DNA from: Nocardiopsis sp. TSRI0078
GTDB lineage: Bacteria; Actinomycetota; Actinomycetes; Streptosporangiales; Streptosporangiaceae
Direction: 5' to 3'
Length of the DNA stretch: 54,446 nt
Assembly (NCBI RefSeq): GCF_001905145.1
Contig: NZ_LWLB01000014.1
Location: 1-54,446, forward strand
The notes beneath the pieces are model-generated. The model saw nothing but the letters and a program-made list of their open reading frames with translations. It made no database searches and was not told the origin of the DNA. Made by a program: the position numbers and the translations under genes. Shown one piece after another: positions 25,137 through 36,079 of the stretch; positions within the stretch are counted from its first letter, which is position 1, and each line of letters starts with the position of its first letter.

Positions 25137-26038
25137 GGCGTGTACTCCCTGGCGAGTCGCCCGATCTCCTCGGTGGCGCACATCCGGTCGACGAACACCA
25201 GTCGGTGCCGGAGCCTGAGGACCTCGTCCGGTTCGAGGGTCACCGTCTCGTCGAACGACGGCGAGGGGCTGAACACGGGGATGGGCTCCGAGCGCACGAA
25301 CCACCTGATCGGGGCGGAGCCGCTGGTCGTTCCGGCGAAGCAGAGGACGGTCGCTCCGCCGTCGATCTCGTCGTGCTGTCCGGTGAAGGCGATCCAGTCC
25401 GCCCGGGTGCCCATGACGTCGGCGCCGGTGCGGCCGTTCGCCGCGAGCACGTCGCCCCCGGTCCACGCCCGGGGGCCGCGCCAGAACAGTCCGGTGTAGC
25501 CCGCGGCGTCGCGGCCCGCGGTGGTGGGGCTGCCCAGTTCGAGGGCGCTGCCCCGCACGTTGGCCAGCTCGGTCGCGAAGTCGAGCGCCCACAGCCCGCG
25601 GTCGGAGTCGACGGAGTGGAACCAGTGCGTGCGGGCCTCGGAGATCCACCGCTCACCCCCTGAGTTCAACCAGGTGAGGCGCTCGGTGAGGATGACCTCG
25701 TCGTCGCGTTCGTCGATGCCCTCGAAGTGCTCGTGACGGATGGAGCCGACGTTGTCGAGCCATTCGTAGCCGCTGCCGTGCACATAGGTCGGGCCGCCCC
25801 AGAAGTTCTGCCCCGAGACATGGGACCAGGTCATCTGGAGGCCCTTGTGCCAGCGGTGGTCCCACGGCCGCGTGGCGGTCAGCGGGGCTCCGCCGAGTGT
25901 GCGCAGCGGATGCAGGAAGGGTTTGGGGGCCTCGACGGCCGGAGCGTCGGGGCGCGGCACGTAGCGCGCGATCTCGGTGCCGCCCACCGTGACGGTGAGC
26001 GCGTCGTCGTTCCTGGACAGGAGGGGCTTCTCAGGCAC
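25133..26038 (-). CDS. PmoA-like protein (DUF6807)
   Basis: Encodes 301 residues from a GTG at 26038. It is rich in beta strands and matches the PmoA/DUF6807 group: FLHPLRTLGGAPLTATRPWD near the start, then DHRWHKGLQMTWSHVSGQNF with conserved HH/H, GYTGLFWRGPRAWTGG, and RLRHRLVFVD near the end. Members sit in bacterial sugar-catabolism clusters beside Gfo/Idh/MocA dehydrogenases, as here. Their reaction is not established; despite the name they are not methane monooxygenase subunits. The start overlaps the dehydrogenase stop by 8 bases and the end overlaps the cupin start by 4. Confidence 0.85.
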   Translation of the reverse strand: MPEKPLLSRNDDALTVTVGGTEIARYVPRPDAPAVEAPKPFLHPLRTLGGAPLTATRPWDHRWHKGLQMTWSHVSGQNFWGGPTYVHGSGYEWLDNVGSIRHEHFEGIDERDDEVILTERLTWLNSGGERWISEARTHWFHSVDSDRGLWALDFATELANVRGSALELGSPTTAGRDAAGYTGLFWRGPRAWTGGDVLAANGRTGADVMGTRADWIAFTGQHDEIDGGATVLCFAGTTSGSAPIRWFVRSEPIPVFSPSPSFDETVTLEPDEVLRLRHRLVFVDRMCATEEIGRLAREYTP

Positions 26039-27167
26039 TGGTGCTCGGCTCCGTTCGGGTGAGGGCGGACGCGGCGGCTCGTGCGTCGCCTCCGTACATG
26101 GAGTGGTAGAAACCGCTCTCGGGGGTCAGCTCCCGACGCCGTACCGTCTCTCCGAGCACGGCGGACTGGTACATCCCCGCGACGAGTTCGAGTGCGCGCC
26201 GTCCGTCGTGGCCGCTGGCGCGGGGGCGCTCGCCGCGTTCCATCGAGTCGAGCAGCGAACCGAGCTGGGCCCTGTGCGAACTCGGCACGTTCTCCTCCGG
26301 CTGCCAGGAGGCGACCGCTCCCTCCTGGTCGGCGTGCGGCGCCGGCGTCCAGCGCCAGTGCGCGTTGTCGTAGCCGTAGAGGTGTTCCAGCTCGACCGTG
26401 GCGTCCTCGAAGTCGAAGCGCAGGTAGCTGGTCTGCCTGGGCGAGAGCAGGCTGTTGGTCACGGAGATCTTCGCCCCCGACTCGCAGCGCACGATCGCCA
26501 TCGACACGTCCTCCGTCTGGACGGGCCGCGCGATCGTGGACATCACGGACGTGACCTCGGTCCAGTCGCCGAGCAGCGAGAGCATGAGGTCCATCTGGTG
26601 GATGCCGTGCCCCATGCTCGGGCCCCCGCCCTCGGTGTCCCACCGGCCGCGCCAGGGGACCCCGAAGTACTCCGGGTCCCGGTACCAGAGGGTGTTGCAC
26701 ACGCCGACGAGCGGGCGGCCGAGTGTGCCCTGGCGGATGTGGCGGCGCAGGCGCTCGGCACCCGAACCGAACCGGTGCTGGAACACGTAGCCCGCGAAGG
26801 GGCCGTGCTCGCCCTCGTGTGCGGCGGCCTCGTCGTACTCGGCGAGGGAGAGGGCCGGCGGCTTCTCGCACCACACCCAGGCGCCGGCGTCCAGACCCGC
26901 GATCACCGTGTCCTTGTGGGCGACGGGCGGGGTGCAGACGACCACGAGGTCGGGTGACTCGGCGGCGAGCATGGCGTGGACGTCGGTGTACCGGCCCCGG
27001 ACGCCCCATGCGTCCGCGGTCTCCGCCACGAGCGCCTCGTCGACGTCGACCAGGGCGGCGAGGTGGACCCGGTCGCCCATGTCGGCGAGCGCGGGAAGGT
27101 GGACGCCCCTGGCGATCGCGCCGCTGCCGACGACGGCCGTACGGACGGGGGGACTGGGATCGGACAC
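26031..27167 (-). CDS. Gfo/Idh/MocA family oxidoreductase
   Basis: Encodes 378 residues from the GTG at 27167, preceded by AGGGG. A start farther upstream would place the operator inside the gene. The Rossmann fold opens TAVVGSGAIARGVHLPALAD. The dinucleotide region includes DLVVVCTPPVAHKDTVIAGL, and the catalytic EKP motif is present as WVWCEKPPALSLAEYD. The C-terminal alpha/beta domain contains GGGPSMGHGIHQMDLMLSLL with the conserved D/H residues. It probably oxidises a sugar or inositol-like substrate with NAD(P). It is the first gene of a three-gene operon divergent from the LacI regulator, with two palindromes in the 115-base gap. Confidence 0.88.
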   Translation of the reverse strand: MSDPSPPVRTAVVGSGAIARGVHLPALADMGDRVHLAALVDVDEALVAETADAWGVRGRYTDVHAMLAAESPDLVVVCTPPVAHKDTVIAGLDAGAWVWCEKPPALSLAEYDEAAAHEGEHGPFAGYVFQHRFGSGAERLRRHIRQGTLGRPLVGVCNTLWYRDPEYFGVPWRGRWDTEGGGPSMGHGIHQMDLMLSLLGDWTEVTSVMSTIARPVQTEDVSMAIVRCESGAKISVTNSLLSPRQTSYLRFDFEDATVELEHLYGYDNAHWRWTPAPHADQEGAVASWQPEENVPSSHRAQLGSLLDSMERGERPRASGHDGRRALELVAGMYQSAVLGETVRRRELTPESGFYHSMYGGDARAAASALTRTEPSTSA

Positions 27168-27193
27168 GGGCACCCCTGGGGACTCAGAGAAAA

Positions 27194-27207
27194 AGTGAAC
27201 GTTCACT
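27194..27207. promoter_or_regulatory. LacI-type operator 1
   Basis: AGTGAACGTTCACT is a perfect 14-bp palindrome with a central CG, the usual form of LacI-family sites. It lies between the divergent dehydrogenase and LacI genes, 27 bases upstream of the dehydrogenase start. Confidence 0.8.
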
Positions 27208-27229
27208 ATTTGTGGTGCGGCCTAAGATA

Positions 27230-27241
27230 GTGATCGTTCAC
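27230..27241. promoter_or_regulatory. LacI-type operator 2
   Basis: GTGATCGTTCAC repeats the first operator with one imperfect position. It lies 42 bases upstream of the LacI start, so the regulator probably controls itself and the operon together. The operator centres are 35 bases apart. Confidence 0.7.
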
Positions 27242-27282
27242 ACTCCACGTCAAGGGTGCCTCCCGCACACGGAAGGGGTCCG

Positions 27283-28302
27283 ATGCCCATGTCCGCGACA
27301 CCGCGGCGGCGACCGACCATCAAGGAGGTCGCCCGCGTCGCGGGGGTCTCCCACCAGACGGTCTCGCGCTACCTCCGCTTCAGCGGAGGGCTCAAGGAGT
27401 CGACCAGAGCACGGGTCGACGCCGCGATCAGGGAGCTCGACTACCGCCCCAACCTCATCGCGCGGTCGATGCGCACACGGCGGACCGGGCGCCTGGCGAT
27501 CCTGCTGCCCGGCATGAGCTCCTTCAGTCCGGACCGGATGCTCGCCGGCGCCGTCGCCACCGCTCGCGCGGAGGGCTTCGTGGTCGAGGTCCTGAGTGTG
27601 GACGGCGGCCCCGGGGCCCGGGCCGAGCGCACACGCGAACTCGCCGACTCGGGGCAGGTGGAGGGCGTCCTCTCCCTGGCTCCGCTCGTCTCCGACGCCG
27701 GCCAGGAGCCGAACGCGAGCGCACCGGTCGTCGTCTCCGCCGACCTCGACGACGACATGCGCGGTATCGGCGGGCTCGCCGACGGCTCGGTCGTCGCCGA
27801 CCTCGTCGAGGGCCTGGCCGGGGCCGGCCACCGGCGCTTCCTGCACGTCTCGGGCTCCCTGGGCTTCGCCTCGGCCCGTGAGCGCAAGCAGACGTACCTG
27901 ACGACGGTCGAACGCCTCGGCCTGGAGTCGTACGGCGTGGTCGACGGCGACTGGTCGGCCGAGTCCGGCCGCGAGGCCGTGCGCTCCCTGCCGGAGGACG
28001 GCGGCGTCACCGCCGTCATCGCGGCGAACGACGTGGTGGCCGCCGGCGTGGTCCGCGGAGCCCTCGAACGCGGCTGGAGCGTACCGGGGGACCTCAGCGT
28101 GACGGGCTGGGACAACCACCCGGTGGGCGCCTACCTCTCGCCGGCGCTCACGACGGTCGACGTCGACCGCGAGCGGCTGGGTGCCGACGCCATGCGGCGC
28201 CTGGTCGCCGCGGTCCGGGGAACGGTGCCGGAGGTGTCGGACGCACCGCTCAACAGGATCATCTGGCGTGAGTCCACCGGCCCGGGGCCGGAACGGGCGT
28301 GA
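27283..28302 (+). CDS. LacI-family transcriptional regulator
   Basis: Encodes 339 residues; GGAAGGGG precedes the ATG at 27283. The N-terminal HTH is classical (PTIKEVARVAGVSHQTVSRY), with the hinge helix at about 55-65 (ELDYRPNLIARSM). The rest is a periplasmic-binding-like sensor domain with TAVIAANDVVAAGVVRGALE and VTGWDNHPVGAYLSPALTTV, the effector-pocket Asp and helix of the family. It should repress the dehydrogenase/PmoA/cupin operon until a sugar-derived ligand binds. Both palindromes in the divergent gap fit its HTH. Confidence 0.9.
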   Translation: MPMSATPRRRPTIKEVARVAGVSHQTVSRYLRFSGGLKESTRARVDAAIRELDYRPNLIARSMRTRRTGRLAILLPGMSSFSPDRMLAGAVATARAEGFVVEVLSVDGGPGARAERTRELADSGQVEGVLSLAPLVSDAGQEPNASAPVVVSADLDDDMRGIGGLADGSVVADLVEGLAGAGHRRFLHVSGSLGFASARERKQTYLTTVERLGLESYGVVDGDWSAESGREAVRSLPEDGGVTAVIAANDVVAAGVVRGALERGWSVPGDLSVTGWDNHPVGAYLSPALTTVDVDRERLGADAMRRLVAAVRGTVPEVSDAPLNRIIWRESTGPGPERA

Positions 28303-28449
28303 AAGGCGCCGGCCTCCTCCGGTACCGGCACCGTCCATGCGTCCGGGGAGGTGGGTGAACGCCCCCTCCCCCACGGCGGGCACGGCCAGGTCCCGGCCGC
28401 CTTCCCCGAACCCCTCTCCCACGGCACGCCCGCCCGGCCCGGTCGGGCA

Positions 28450-28474
28450 CGGGCTCCGGGCGCGAAGGAGCCCG
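28450..28474 (+). terminator. hairpin terminator
   Basis: CGGGCTCC at 28450-28457 pairs with GGAGCCCG at 28467-28474, about 150 bases after the LacI gene. It separates that gene from the xylanase promoter region. Confidence 0.45.
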
Positions 28475-28562
28475 CCTGCGCGGGCGCCGGGTCAGATCAG
28501 GCCGTGGTCGCGGGCGCCGGTGGCGGCCCGGATCCCCGGGGCGTCCGGCGCCGCATGGTTCG

Positions 28563-28763
28563 GAAAGTTTCGGAAAAGTCCAGCGTCCACCCCCGTGCCG
28601 CCCCAGCCAGTCCGGGGGCCAGGCAGGACGTTCTTCCGGGAGGACCCTGGAGAAGAATATATCCGGAATCTTCCGGAAATTATTGACAACGCAGCGGAGC
28701 CGACCGGACACTGTCACTATCGGCCGATCTCACCCAAGGTCAGCCATAGTCACCCAAAGTGAC
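28563..28763 (+). promoter_or_regulatory. xylanase promoter and candidate operators
   Basis: GAAAGTTTC (28563-28571) is a palindrome like the GAAA-N-TTTC boxes known upstream of Streptomyces xylanase genes. TTCCGGAA lies at 28671-28678. A TTGACA -35 is at 28683-28688, with a weak -10 (GACACT, 28707-28712). Two copies of TCACCCAARGTSA (28730-28742 and 28750-28762) are 20 bases apart, and the second is part of the inverted repeat GTCAC-N5-GTGAC. The layout suggests at least two regulators. Confidence 0.5.
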
Positions 28764-28856
28764 ACGCCTCCGGTCGGCGACCGCACGACAACCGGCCGCC
28801 CCACCGGGTCGTGTCACGCCTCCTACCCCCCGACCCCCCACGAGGAGGAAGCACAC

Positions 28857-29864
28857 ATGAACGACTCCCCCGCCCGCCCGAGGAGCCGCGGGCGCAGCCC
28901 CGCCAGACTGCTCGTCGGCCGTGTCTGCGCCGTCGCGGTGGCGCTGGTCACGGCCATGGCGATGCTCCCGGGCACCGCCGCGGCGGCCATCACCTCCAAC
29001 CAGACCGGCAACAACAACGGCTACTTCTACTCCTTCTGGACCGACAGCCCCGGAACGGTCTCCATGGAGCTGGGATCCGGCGGCAACTACAGCACCTCAT
29101 GGAGCAACACCGGGAACTTCGTCGCCGGCAAGGGATGGGCCACCGGCGGACGCCGGACCGTGAACTACTCGGGAAGCTTCAACCCGTCCGGCAACGCGTA
29201 CCTGACCCTCTACGGGTGGACGAGAGGTCCCCTCGTGGAGTACTACATCGTCGACAACTGGGGCACCTACCGGCCCACCGGAACGCACATGGGCACGGTC
29301 ACCAGCGACGGCGGCACGTACGACATCTACAAGACGAGGCGGACCAACGCCCCCTCCATCGAGGGCACCAGGAGTTTCGACCAGTACTGGAGCGTCCGGC
29401 AGACGAGGAGGACGGGCGGAACCATCACCGCCGGCAATCACTTCGACGCCTGGGCCCGCGCCGGCATGAACCTGGGCAGCCACGACTACATGATCATGGC
29501 GACGGAGGGCTACCAGAGCAGCGGGAACTCCAACATCACCCTGGGCTCCTCCGGAGGCGGCGGAGGAGGAGGCGGTGGTGGCGGAGGAGGCGGCGGTGGT
29601 GGCTGCACCGCGACCCTGTCCGCGGGCCAGCAGTGGAACGACCGCTACAACCTCGACGTCTCGGTCAGCGGATCGAGCGACTGGACCGTGACGATGAACG
29701 TTCCGTCCCCGGCGAAGATCAGCGCCACGTGGAACGTCAGCGCCAGCTACCCCAGCTCCCAGGTACTGACCGCCAGGCCCAACGGCAACGGCAACAACTG
29801 GGGCGTGACTATCGACCACAACGGCAACTGGACCTGGCCGACGGTCTCCTGCAGCGCGAACTGA
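28857..29864 (+). CDS. GH11 endo-beta-1,4-xylanase with C-terminal CBM2-type domain
   Basis: Encodes 335 residues from the ATG at 28857 after GAGGAGG. A long Arg-rich signal peptide (about 1-43) is followed by a GH11 beta-jelly roll (about 44-232). The catalytic nucleophile Glu lies in [11 protein letters not shown] and the acid/base Glu in [16 protein letters not shown] poly-Gly linker of about 17 residues leads to an 85-residue Cys-bounded carbohydrate-binding module resembling CBM2, with exposed Trp ([19 protein letters not shown]). It cleaves xylan outside the cell. A hairpin 30 bases after the stop ends transcription. Confidence 0.93.
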   Translation: MNDSPARPRSRGRSPARLLVGRVCAVAVALVTAMAMLPGTAAAAITSNQTGNNNGYFYSFWTDSPGTVSMELGSGGNYSTSWSNTGNFVAGKGWATGGRRTVNYSGSFNPSGNAYLTLYGWTRGPLVEYYIVDNWGTYRPTGTHMGTVTSDGGTYDIYKTRRTNAPSIEGTRSFDQYWSVRQTRRTGGTITAGNHFDAWARAGMNLGSHDYMIMATEGYQSSGNSNITLGSSGGGGGGGGGGGGGGGGGCTATLSAGQQWNDRYNLDVSVSGSSDWTVTMNVPSPAKISATWNVSASYPSSQVLTARPNGNGNNWGVTIDHNGNWTWPTVSCSAN

Positions 29865-29893
29865 CCCCCGGACACCCCTGACACCGCACCCGT

Positions 29894-29919
29894 GGCGCGG
29901 CGGCCCCGGCCGCCGCGCC
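29894..29919 (+). terminator. hairpin terminator after the xylanase
   Basis: GGCGCGGCGGCC at 29894-29905 pairs with GGCCGCCGCGCC at 29908-29919. The remainder of 29920-30214 shows no gene. Confidence 0.6.
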
Positions 29920-30214
29920 GCACCTGTGCGCACGCTCCCGGACACGGGCGGCGGGCCGCCCGCACGTCACCGCCGCACGCGCCCCGGACACCGCGTCCGA
30001 CCGGCTCGTGGGGGCGCCGTGGCCGCGGCGCCCCGTCCACGGCCCCGCGGCCCGGATGCCGTGGATGGAGGAAATCCCGCGCGGACCGGGTTCGGATGTC
30101 GGATTCACGTGGTCGAGGGGGTGCCGGCTGGCCCGGTCCGGCGAACGCGGCGCAAAGTGGTGCGGTCGCAGTCGGGCGCAGCGTGTCGCGCTGCCGGGAA
30201 GGATGTCCGTGAAC

Positions 30215-31870
30215 ATGTCACGTGGGAGTGCGCGGGCCGCGCGCACGCGAAGAGCCACGATCGCGCTGGCCTGCGCGGGGGTCTTCGTCGCCTACCTGCC
30301 GGTGACCACCGTCATGGTGAGCCTGCCGGCGCTCCAGCAGGCGCTGGACGCCTCCACCGCGCAGCTGTCGTGGGTGTCCGATGCCTTCGTACTACCGGTG
30401 GCAGCGCTGATCCTCACCGCCGGGGTGTTCGGCGACGTGCACGGCCGCAAGAAGGTCTACCAGGTGGGCCTGGCCCTGTGCGCGGCCGGCGCCCTGGTGT
30501 CGCTGTGCGCCTCCTCCGTGGAGGCCGTGTGGGTCGGGCAGGCGCTGGCCGGGGCGGGTGCCGCCGCACTGCTGCCGGTGACACTGGCGCTGGTCAGCCA
30601 CGCGGCGCCCGGTCCGCGCGAGCGCGGCAGGTACATCGGCCTGTGGACCACCTGCATGATGGCGGCCATGGCGGGACCGCCGCTGATCGCCGGGGTGCTG
30701 CTGGAGTACGCCGAGTGGCGGTGGGTCTTCCTGCTGCCGGTGCCGGTGGCGCTGCTGACCATGGCCGTCGCCGCGCGGCTGCTGGAGGAGTCCCGCGCCC
30801 CGGGCGGGCGCGGGCTCGACTGGCCCGGGCAGATCACGGCCGCGGTGGCGGTCACCGCACTGGTCTACGGGGTGATCGAGGGCGGCGCCGAGTCGTTCAC
30901 GCATCCGAGGACGGTCCTGGCGCTGGCGCTGGCCGCGGTCGGCGCCGTCGCCTTCGTGGTGGTGGAGAGGCGTGCTCCCTCCCCCATGCTGGACCTGTCG
31001 CTGTTCCGCAGCCCGGCCTTCGTCGCCTCCACCCTCGCCGCCCTGGTCAGCTTCCTGGGGCTGATCGGCTTCTTCTTCGTGCTGAGCCTGTACTTCGGTG
31101 TGGTGCAGCAGCTGAGCACCCTGGAGTCGGGGGTGCGCATGGTGCTGGTCAACGTGGTGTGCATGCTGCTGGGCCTGGTGATGGGACGGGTGATGCAGCG
31201 CGTGTCGGCCCGGGTGCTCATCACCGTCGGCCTGCTGGTGGCGGCGGGCGCCCTGGTGAGCCTGACCGCGCTCGGCGCGGACACCTCCCTGTGGTCGGTG
31301 TCCTGGCGCCTGTGCCTGTTGGGGCTGGGCCTGGGCATCGCCTTCCCGTGCATCACGGGCACCGCCGTCGCCGCGGTGCCCCCGCACCAGGCCGGCATGG
31401 CGGCCGCGGGCAGCAACGCCTTCCGGCAGGTGGGCGGCGCCCTGGGGCCCGCCCTCCTGGGCACCCTGCTGACCGTGAGGGTGGTGCACGCCCTCCCCGC
31501 TCGTCTGGACGAGGCGGGCCTGGGCGGTGACCAGGCACAGCGGATCGCCCGCACCGCCCAGGAGGACGGGCTGGGCGCGGTGGCCGGGTTGGACATGGGC
31601 GCGGACACCGGCCGCGCGCTGGAGGCCGTGTCCGCGGCGTTCCTGGACGGCCTGCGCCTGTGCCTGCTCGTCTCCGCGGTCCTGCTGGTACTGGCGGCCG
31701 TGGCCGCCGCCGTCCTGCTGCGCCGCCCGCGAAGCGCGGACACCGCCGCACCGCGCGTGGAAACCGCCGCGGCGGAGGCGGGGCGCAACGGCCCCGAGGA
31801 CGAGGGCGCCGTGCGGGCCACCGCCGCCGCGCACCGGGGCGGGACCGAAGCGGCGGGCACCGGCGGGTGA
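30215..31870 (+). CDS. MFS drug exporter, DHA2 (EmrB/QacA) type
   Basis: Encodes about 551 residues. Starts at 30203 (ATG), 30209 (GTG) or 30215 (ATG) are all possible near GGGAAGG, and 30215 is used here. The pattern of 14 membrane helices is that of proton-driven multidrug exporters. Helix 1 reads IALACAGVFVAYLPVTTVMV. The MFS loop motif is present as GDVHGRKKVYQVGLALCAAG, and motif C-like PPLIAGVLLEYAEWRWVFLL follows. The last 50 residues are Ala/Glu-rich and cytoplasmic. The Lrp-type regulator 130 bases downstream on the same strand may control it. The substrate is unknown. Confidence 0.88.
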   Translation: MSRGSARAARTRRATIALACAGVFVAYLPVTTVMVSLPALQQALDASTAQLSWVSDAFVLPVAALILTAGVFGDVHGRKKVYQVGLALCAAGALVSLCASSVEAVWVGQALAGAGAAALLPVTLALVSHAAPGPRERGRYIGLWTTCMMAAMAGPPLIAGVLLEYAEWRWVFLLPVPVALLTMAVAARLLEESRAPGGRGLDWPGQITAAVAVTALVYGVIEGGAESFTHPRTVLALALAAVGAVAFVVVERRAPSPMLDLSLFRSPAFVASTLAALVSFLGLIGFFFVLSLYFGVVQQLSTLESGVRMVLVNVVCMLLGLVMGRVMQRVSARVLITVGLLVAAGALVSLTALGADTSLWSVSWRLCLLGLGLGIAFPCITGTAVAAVPPHQAGMAAAGSNAFRQVGGALGPALLGTLLTVRVVHALPARLDEAGLGGDQAQRIARTAQEDGLGAVAGLDMGADTGRALEAVSAAFLDGLRLCLLVSAVLLVLAAVAAAVLLRRPRSADTAAPRVETAAAEAGRNGPEDEGAVRATAAAHRGGTEAAGTGG

Positions 31871-32000
31871 GGCGGCTTCCGGGGAGGCCGGACCTGCCCG
31901 CCGCGGCCGCCCCGGGCTCCTACGATGGCACCGACCGGCCGCACCGTCGTCGCCGCGGGCCGCATGCGCGTTCCGCGGCGACCCCGCACAGGAGAACCTT

Positions 32001-32972
32001 GTGGCGCCCCAGACACTCGACGTGCTCGACCTGAAGCTGCTGCAGGCGCTGGAGCTGGACGGCCGGGCGCCCTTCAGCCGGATCGCACGGGTGCTGGGCG
32101 TGTCCGACCAGACCATCGCGCGCCGGTTCGGACGGCTGCGCACCACGGCCCGCCTCCGGGTGACCGGGATGACCGACGACGGCCGCCTGGGCCGGGACAG
32201 CTGGATCGTCCGCCTGGGCTGCACTCCCAACGTGGCCGGACCCCTGGCCCTCGCACTGGCCAGACGCCCCGACACCCAGTACGTCGACCTGGCCTCCGGC
32301 GGCACCGAGGTGGTGTGCGTGATGCGTCCGCGCACCAGGCGCGAGCGCGACGAACTGCTCCTGGAGCGCCTGCAGCGCACCCCGCGCGTCACCTCCGTCA
32401 GCGCCCACTGCATCCTGCACTCCTTCTACGGCGGCCCGCTGGGATGGCTGCGCAAGACCAGCGCGCTGGAGGCCGATGAGGAGGCCGCCCTGCGCCCTCC
32501 GGCCACTGAACCCACCGCGGCGCCGATCGTGCTGGACGCCGTCGACGAGGCCCTGCTGGCCGAGTTGCGCCAGGACGGCCGTGCCGCACTCGCCCGGTTG
32601 CGGGCGGCCACCGGCCGGTCCGAGGCCGTGGTCGGGCGGCGTCTGGAGCGGCTGCGTGCCACGGGAGTGCTCTACTTCGCCGTCGAGTACGACCACGAGC
32701 CCCTGGGCCAGGGCGTCGAGGCGATGTGCTGGCTGACCGTGGCCCCGCACGCGCTCGCCGACGCGGGACGCGCCGTGGCCGACCACAGCGAGGTGCGCTT
32801 CGCCGCGGCCGTCACCGGCCCGGCCAACCTCGCCCTGTCCCTGCTGTGCCGCACCACCGGCGACCTGTACGCCTACCTGAGCGAGGGGATCGGCGCCCTG
32901 GACGGCGTACGGACGGCCGAGACCACCCTCACCCTGCGCCGGGTCAAGACCCTGACCTACCCGGCCCCCTGA
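32001..32972 (+). CDS. Lrp/AsnC regulator with two modules
   Basis: Encodes 323 residues from a GTG with AGGAG 7 bases upstream. Unlike a classical Lrp (about 150 residues) it holds two HTH-plus-sensor modules. The first HTH is LDVLDLKLLQALELDGRAPF with VSDQTIARRFGRLR. The second, at about residue 185, is DAVDEALLAELRQDGRAALA with GRSEAVVGRRLERLRATG. Each is followed by a ferredoxin-like sensor. Tandem Lrp proteins are common in actinomycetes. They usually sense amino acids or small metabolites. The position after the exporter suggests control of that gene. Confidence 0.88.
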   Translation: MAPQTLDVLDLKLLQALELDGRAPFSRIARVLGVSDQTIARRFGRLRTTARLRVTGMTDDGRLGRDSWIVRLGCTPNVAGPLALALARRPDTQYVDLASGGTEVVCVMRPRTRRERDELLLERLQRTPRVTSVSAHCILHSFYGGPLGWLRKTSALEADEEAALRPPATEPTAAPIVLDAVDEALLAELRQDGRAALARLRAATGRSEAVVGRRLERLRATGVLYFAVEYDHEPLGQGVEAMCWLTVAPHALADAGRAVADHSEVRFAAAVTGPANLALSLLCRTTGDLYAYLSEGIGALDGVRTAETTLTLRRVKTLTYPAP

Positions 32973-33013
32973 CGCGGGCGGGGACGCGGGGCACCCGCGC
33001 CGTACACGGCGCG

Positions 33014-33047
33014 GTCCGCCCCGCCCGGACCTTCGGGCGGGACGGAC
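33014..33047. terminator. bidirectional terminator between lrp-like gene and argG
   Basis: GTCCGCCCCGCCCG at 33014-33027 pairs with CGGGCGGGACGGAC at 33034-33047, with one mismatch and a 6-base loop. It separates two convergent genes. Confidence 0.75.
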
Positions 33048-33060
33048 CGGGAACCGTGTC

Positions 33061-35407
<2,347 letters not shown>

Positions 35408-35552
35408 GGGGAGCCTTCCAGGTTCGTTCGGGAGTGGCCGGCGACGAGGCTACCGGGCCGCCCTCCGTCCGCGGACGACCGCGCCCTCCCCGTTTTCCCG
35501 CGCAACCCCGCCGACACGGAGCGTTGTCCGAGCCTGGCGGGGTCCAGGTGAG

Positions 35553-35558
35553 TAGCGT
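35553..35558 (+). promoter_or_regulatory. leaderless -10 element
   Basis: TAGCGT followed by GGCGCC and ATG, the spacing expected when transcription begins at the start codon. The same 19-base string GTAGCGTGGCGCCATGAGC, starting with A in place of the leading G here or there shared from TAGCGT onward, occurs before the UvrA-like gene at 48057. Confidence 0.5.
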
Positions 35559-35564
35559 GGCGCC

Positions 35565-35909
35565 ATGAGCGACGAGATCGACACGACCGTCCCGCCCAGC
35601 GGCCCCGGCTGCCAGGAGTGCCTCGCGGGCGACGGCTGGTGGGTCCACCTGCGCCGGTGCGCGGCCTGCGGGCACGTGGGCTGTTGCGACAGCTCGCCCG
35701 GGCAGCACGCCACCCGCCACTACCGGGACACCGGGCACCCGGTCATCCGGAGCTTCGAGCCGGGGGAGGACTGGTTCTTCGACTTCCGCTCCCAGAAGGC
35801 GAGCCGTGGCCCGGACCTGGCGCCGCCGGCCTCGCGCCCGCCGGACCAGCCGGTGCCCGGACCGGCCGACCGCGTCCCGCCCGACTGGAGGGAGCGCGTC
35901 CACCGGTAG
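35565..35909 (+). CDS. UBP-type zinc-finger protein
   Basis: Encodes 114 residues, leaderless. Residues of about 14-70 are a ZnF-UBP domain: CQECLAGDGWWVHLRRCAAC, then GHVGCCDSSPGQHATRHYRD and TGHPVIRSFEPGEDWFF, which supply the conserved Cys and His ligands. In eukaryotes the fold reads the free C-terminus of ubiquitin. In actinomycetes it occurs alone or fused to redox proteins, and its ligand is unknown. The C-terminal 40 residues are a Pro-rich tail. It lies upstream of the antiporter gene but 170 bases apart, so it probably forms its own unit. Confidence 0.85.
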   Translation: MSDEIDTTVPPSGPGCQECLAGDGWWVHLRRCAACGHVGCCDSSPGQHATRHYRDTGHPVIRSFEPGEDWFFDFRSQKASRGPDLAPPASRPPDQPVPGPADRVPPDWRERVHR

Positions 35910-36079
35910 CGGGGCGGTCCCACACGCTCCACCCGTGCGGCCCGCCACCCGCCTCCCGTCGCCACCGGTCCGGCGTGCGGAGCGGGGCGATGGGTAGCTG
36001 CTCCGGCGGAGGCGGTACCGCGGGGTACCGCGCGATCCCCCATCCGACACGGACGCGAGGCGGCAGAGGAAGCATCCAC

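Noticed and set aside
30392..32413. 673-codon minus-strand frame opposite the MFS and Lrp genes
   Set aside because: It is Gln-, His- and Arg-rich with no domain; the plus strand carries clear transporter helices and HTH modules.
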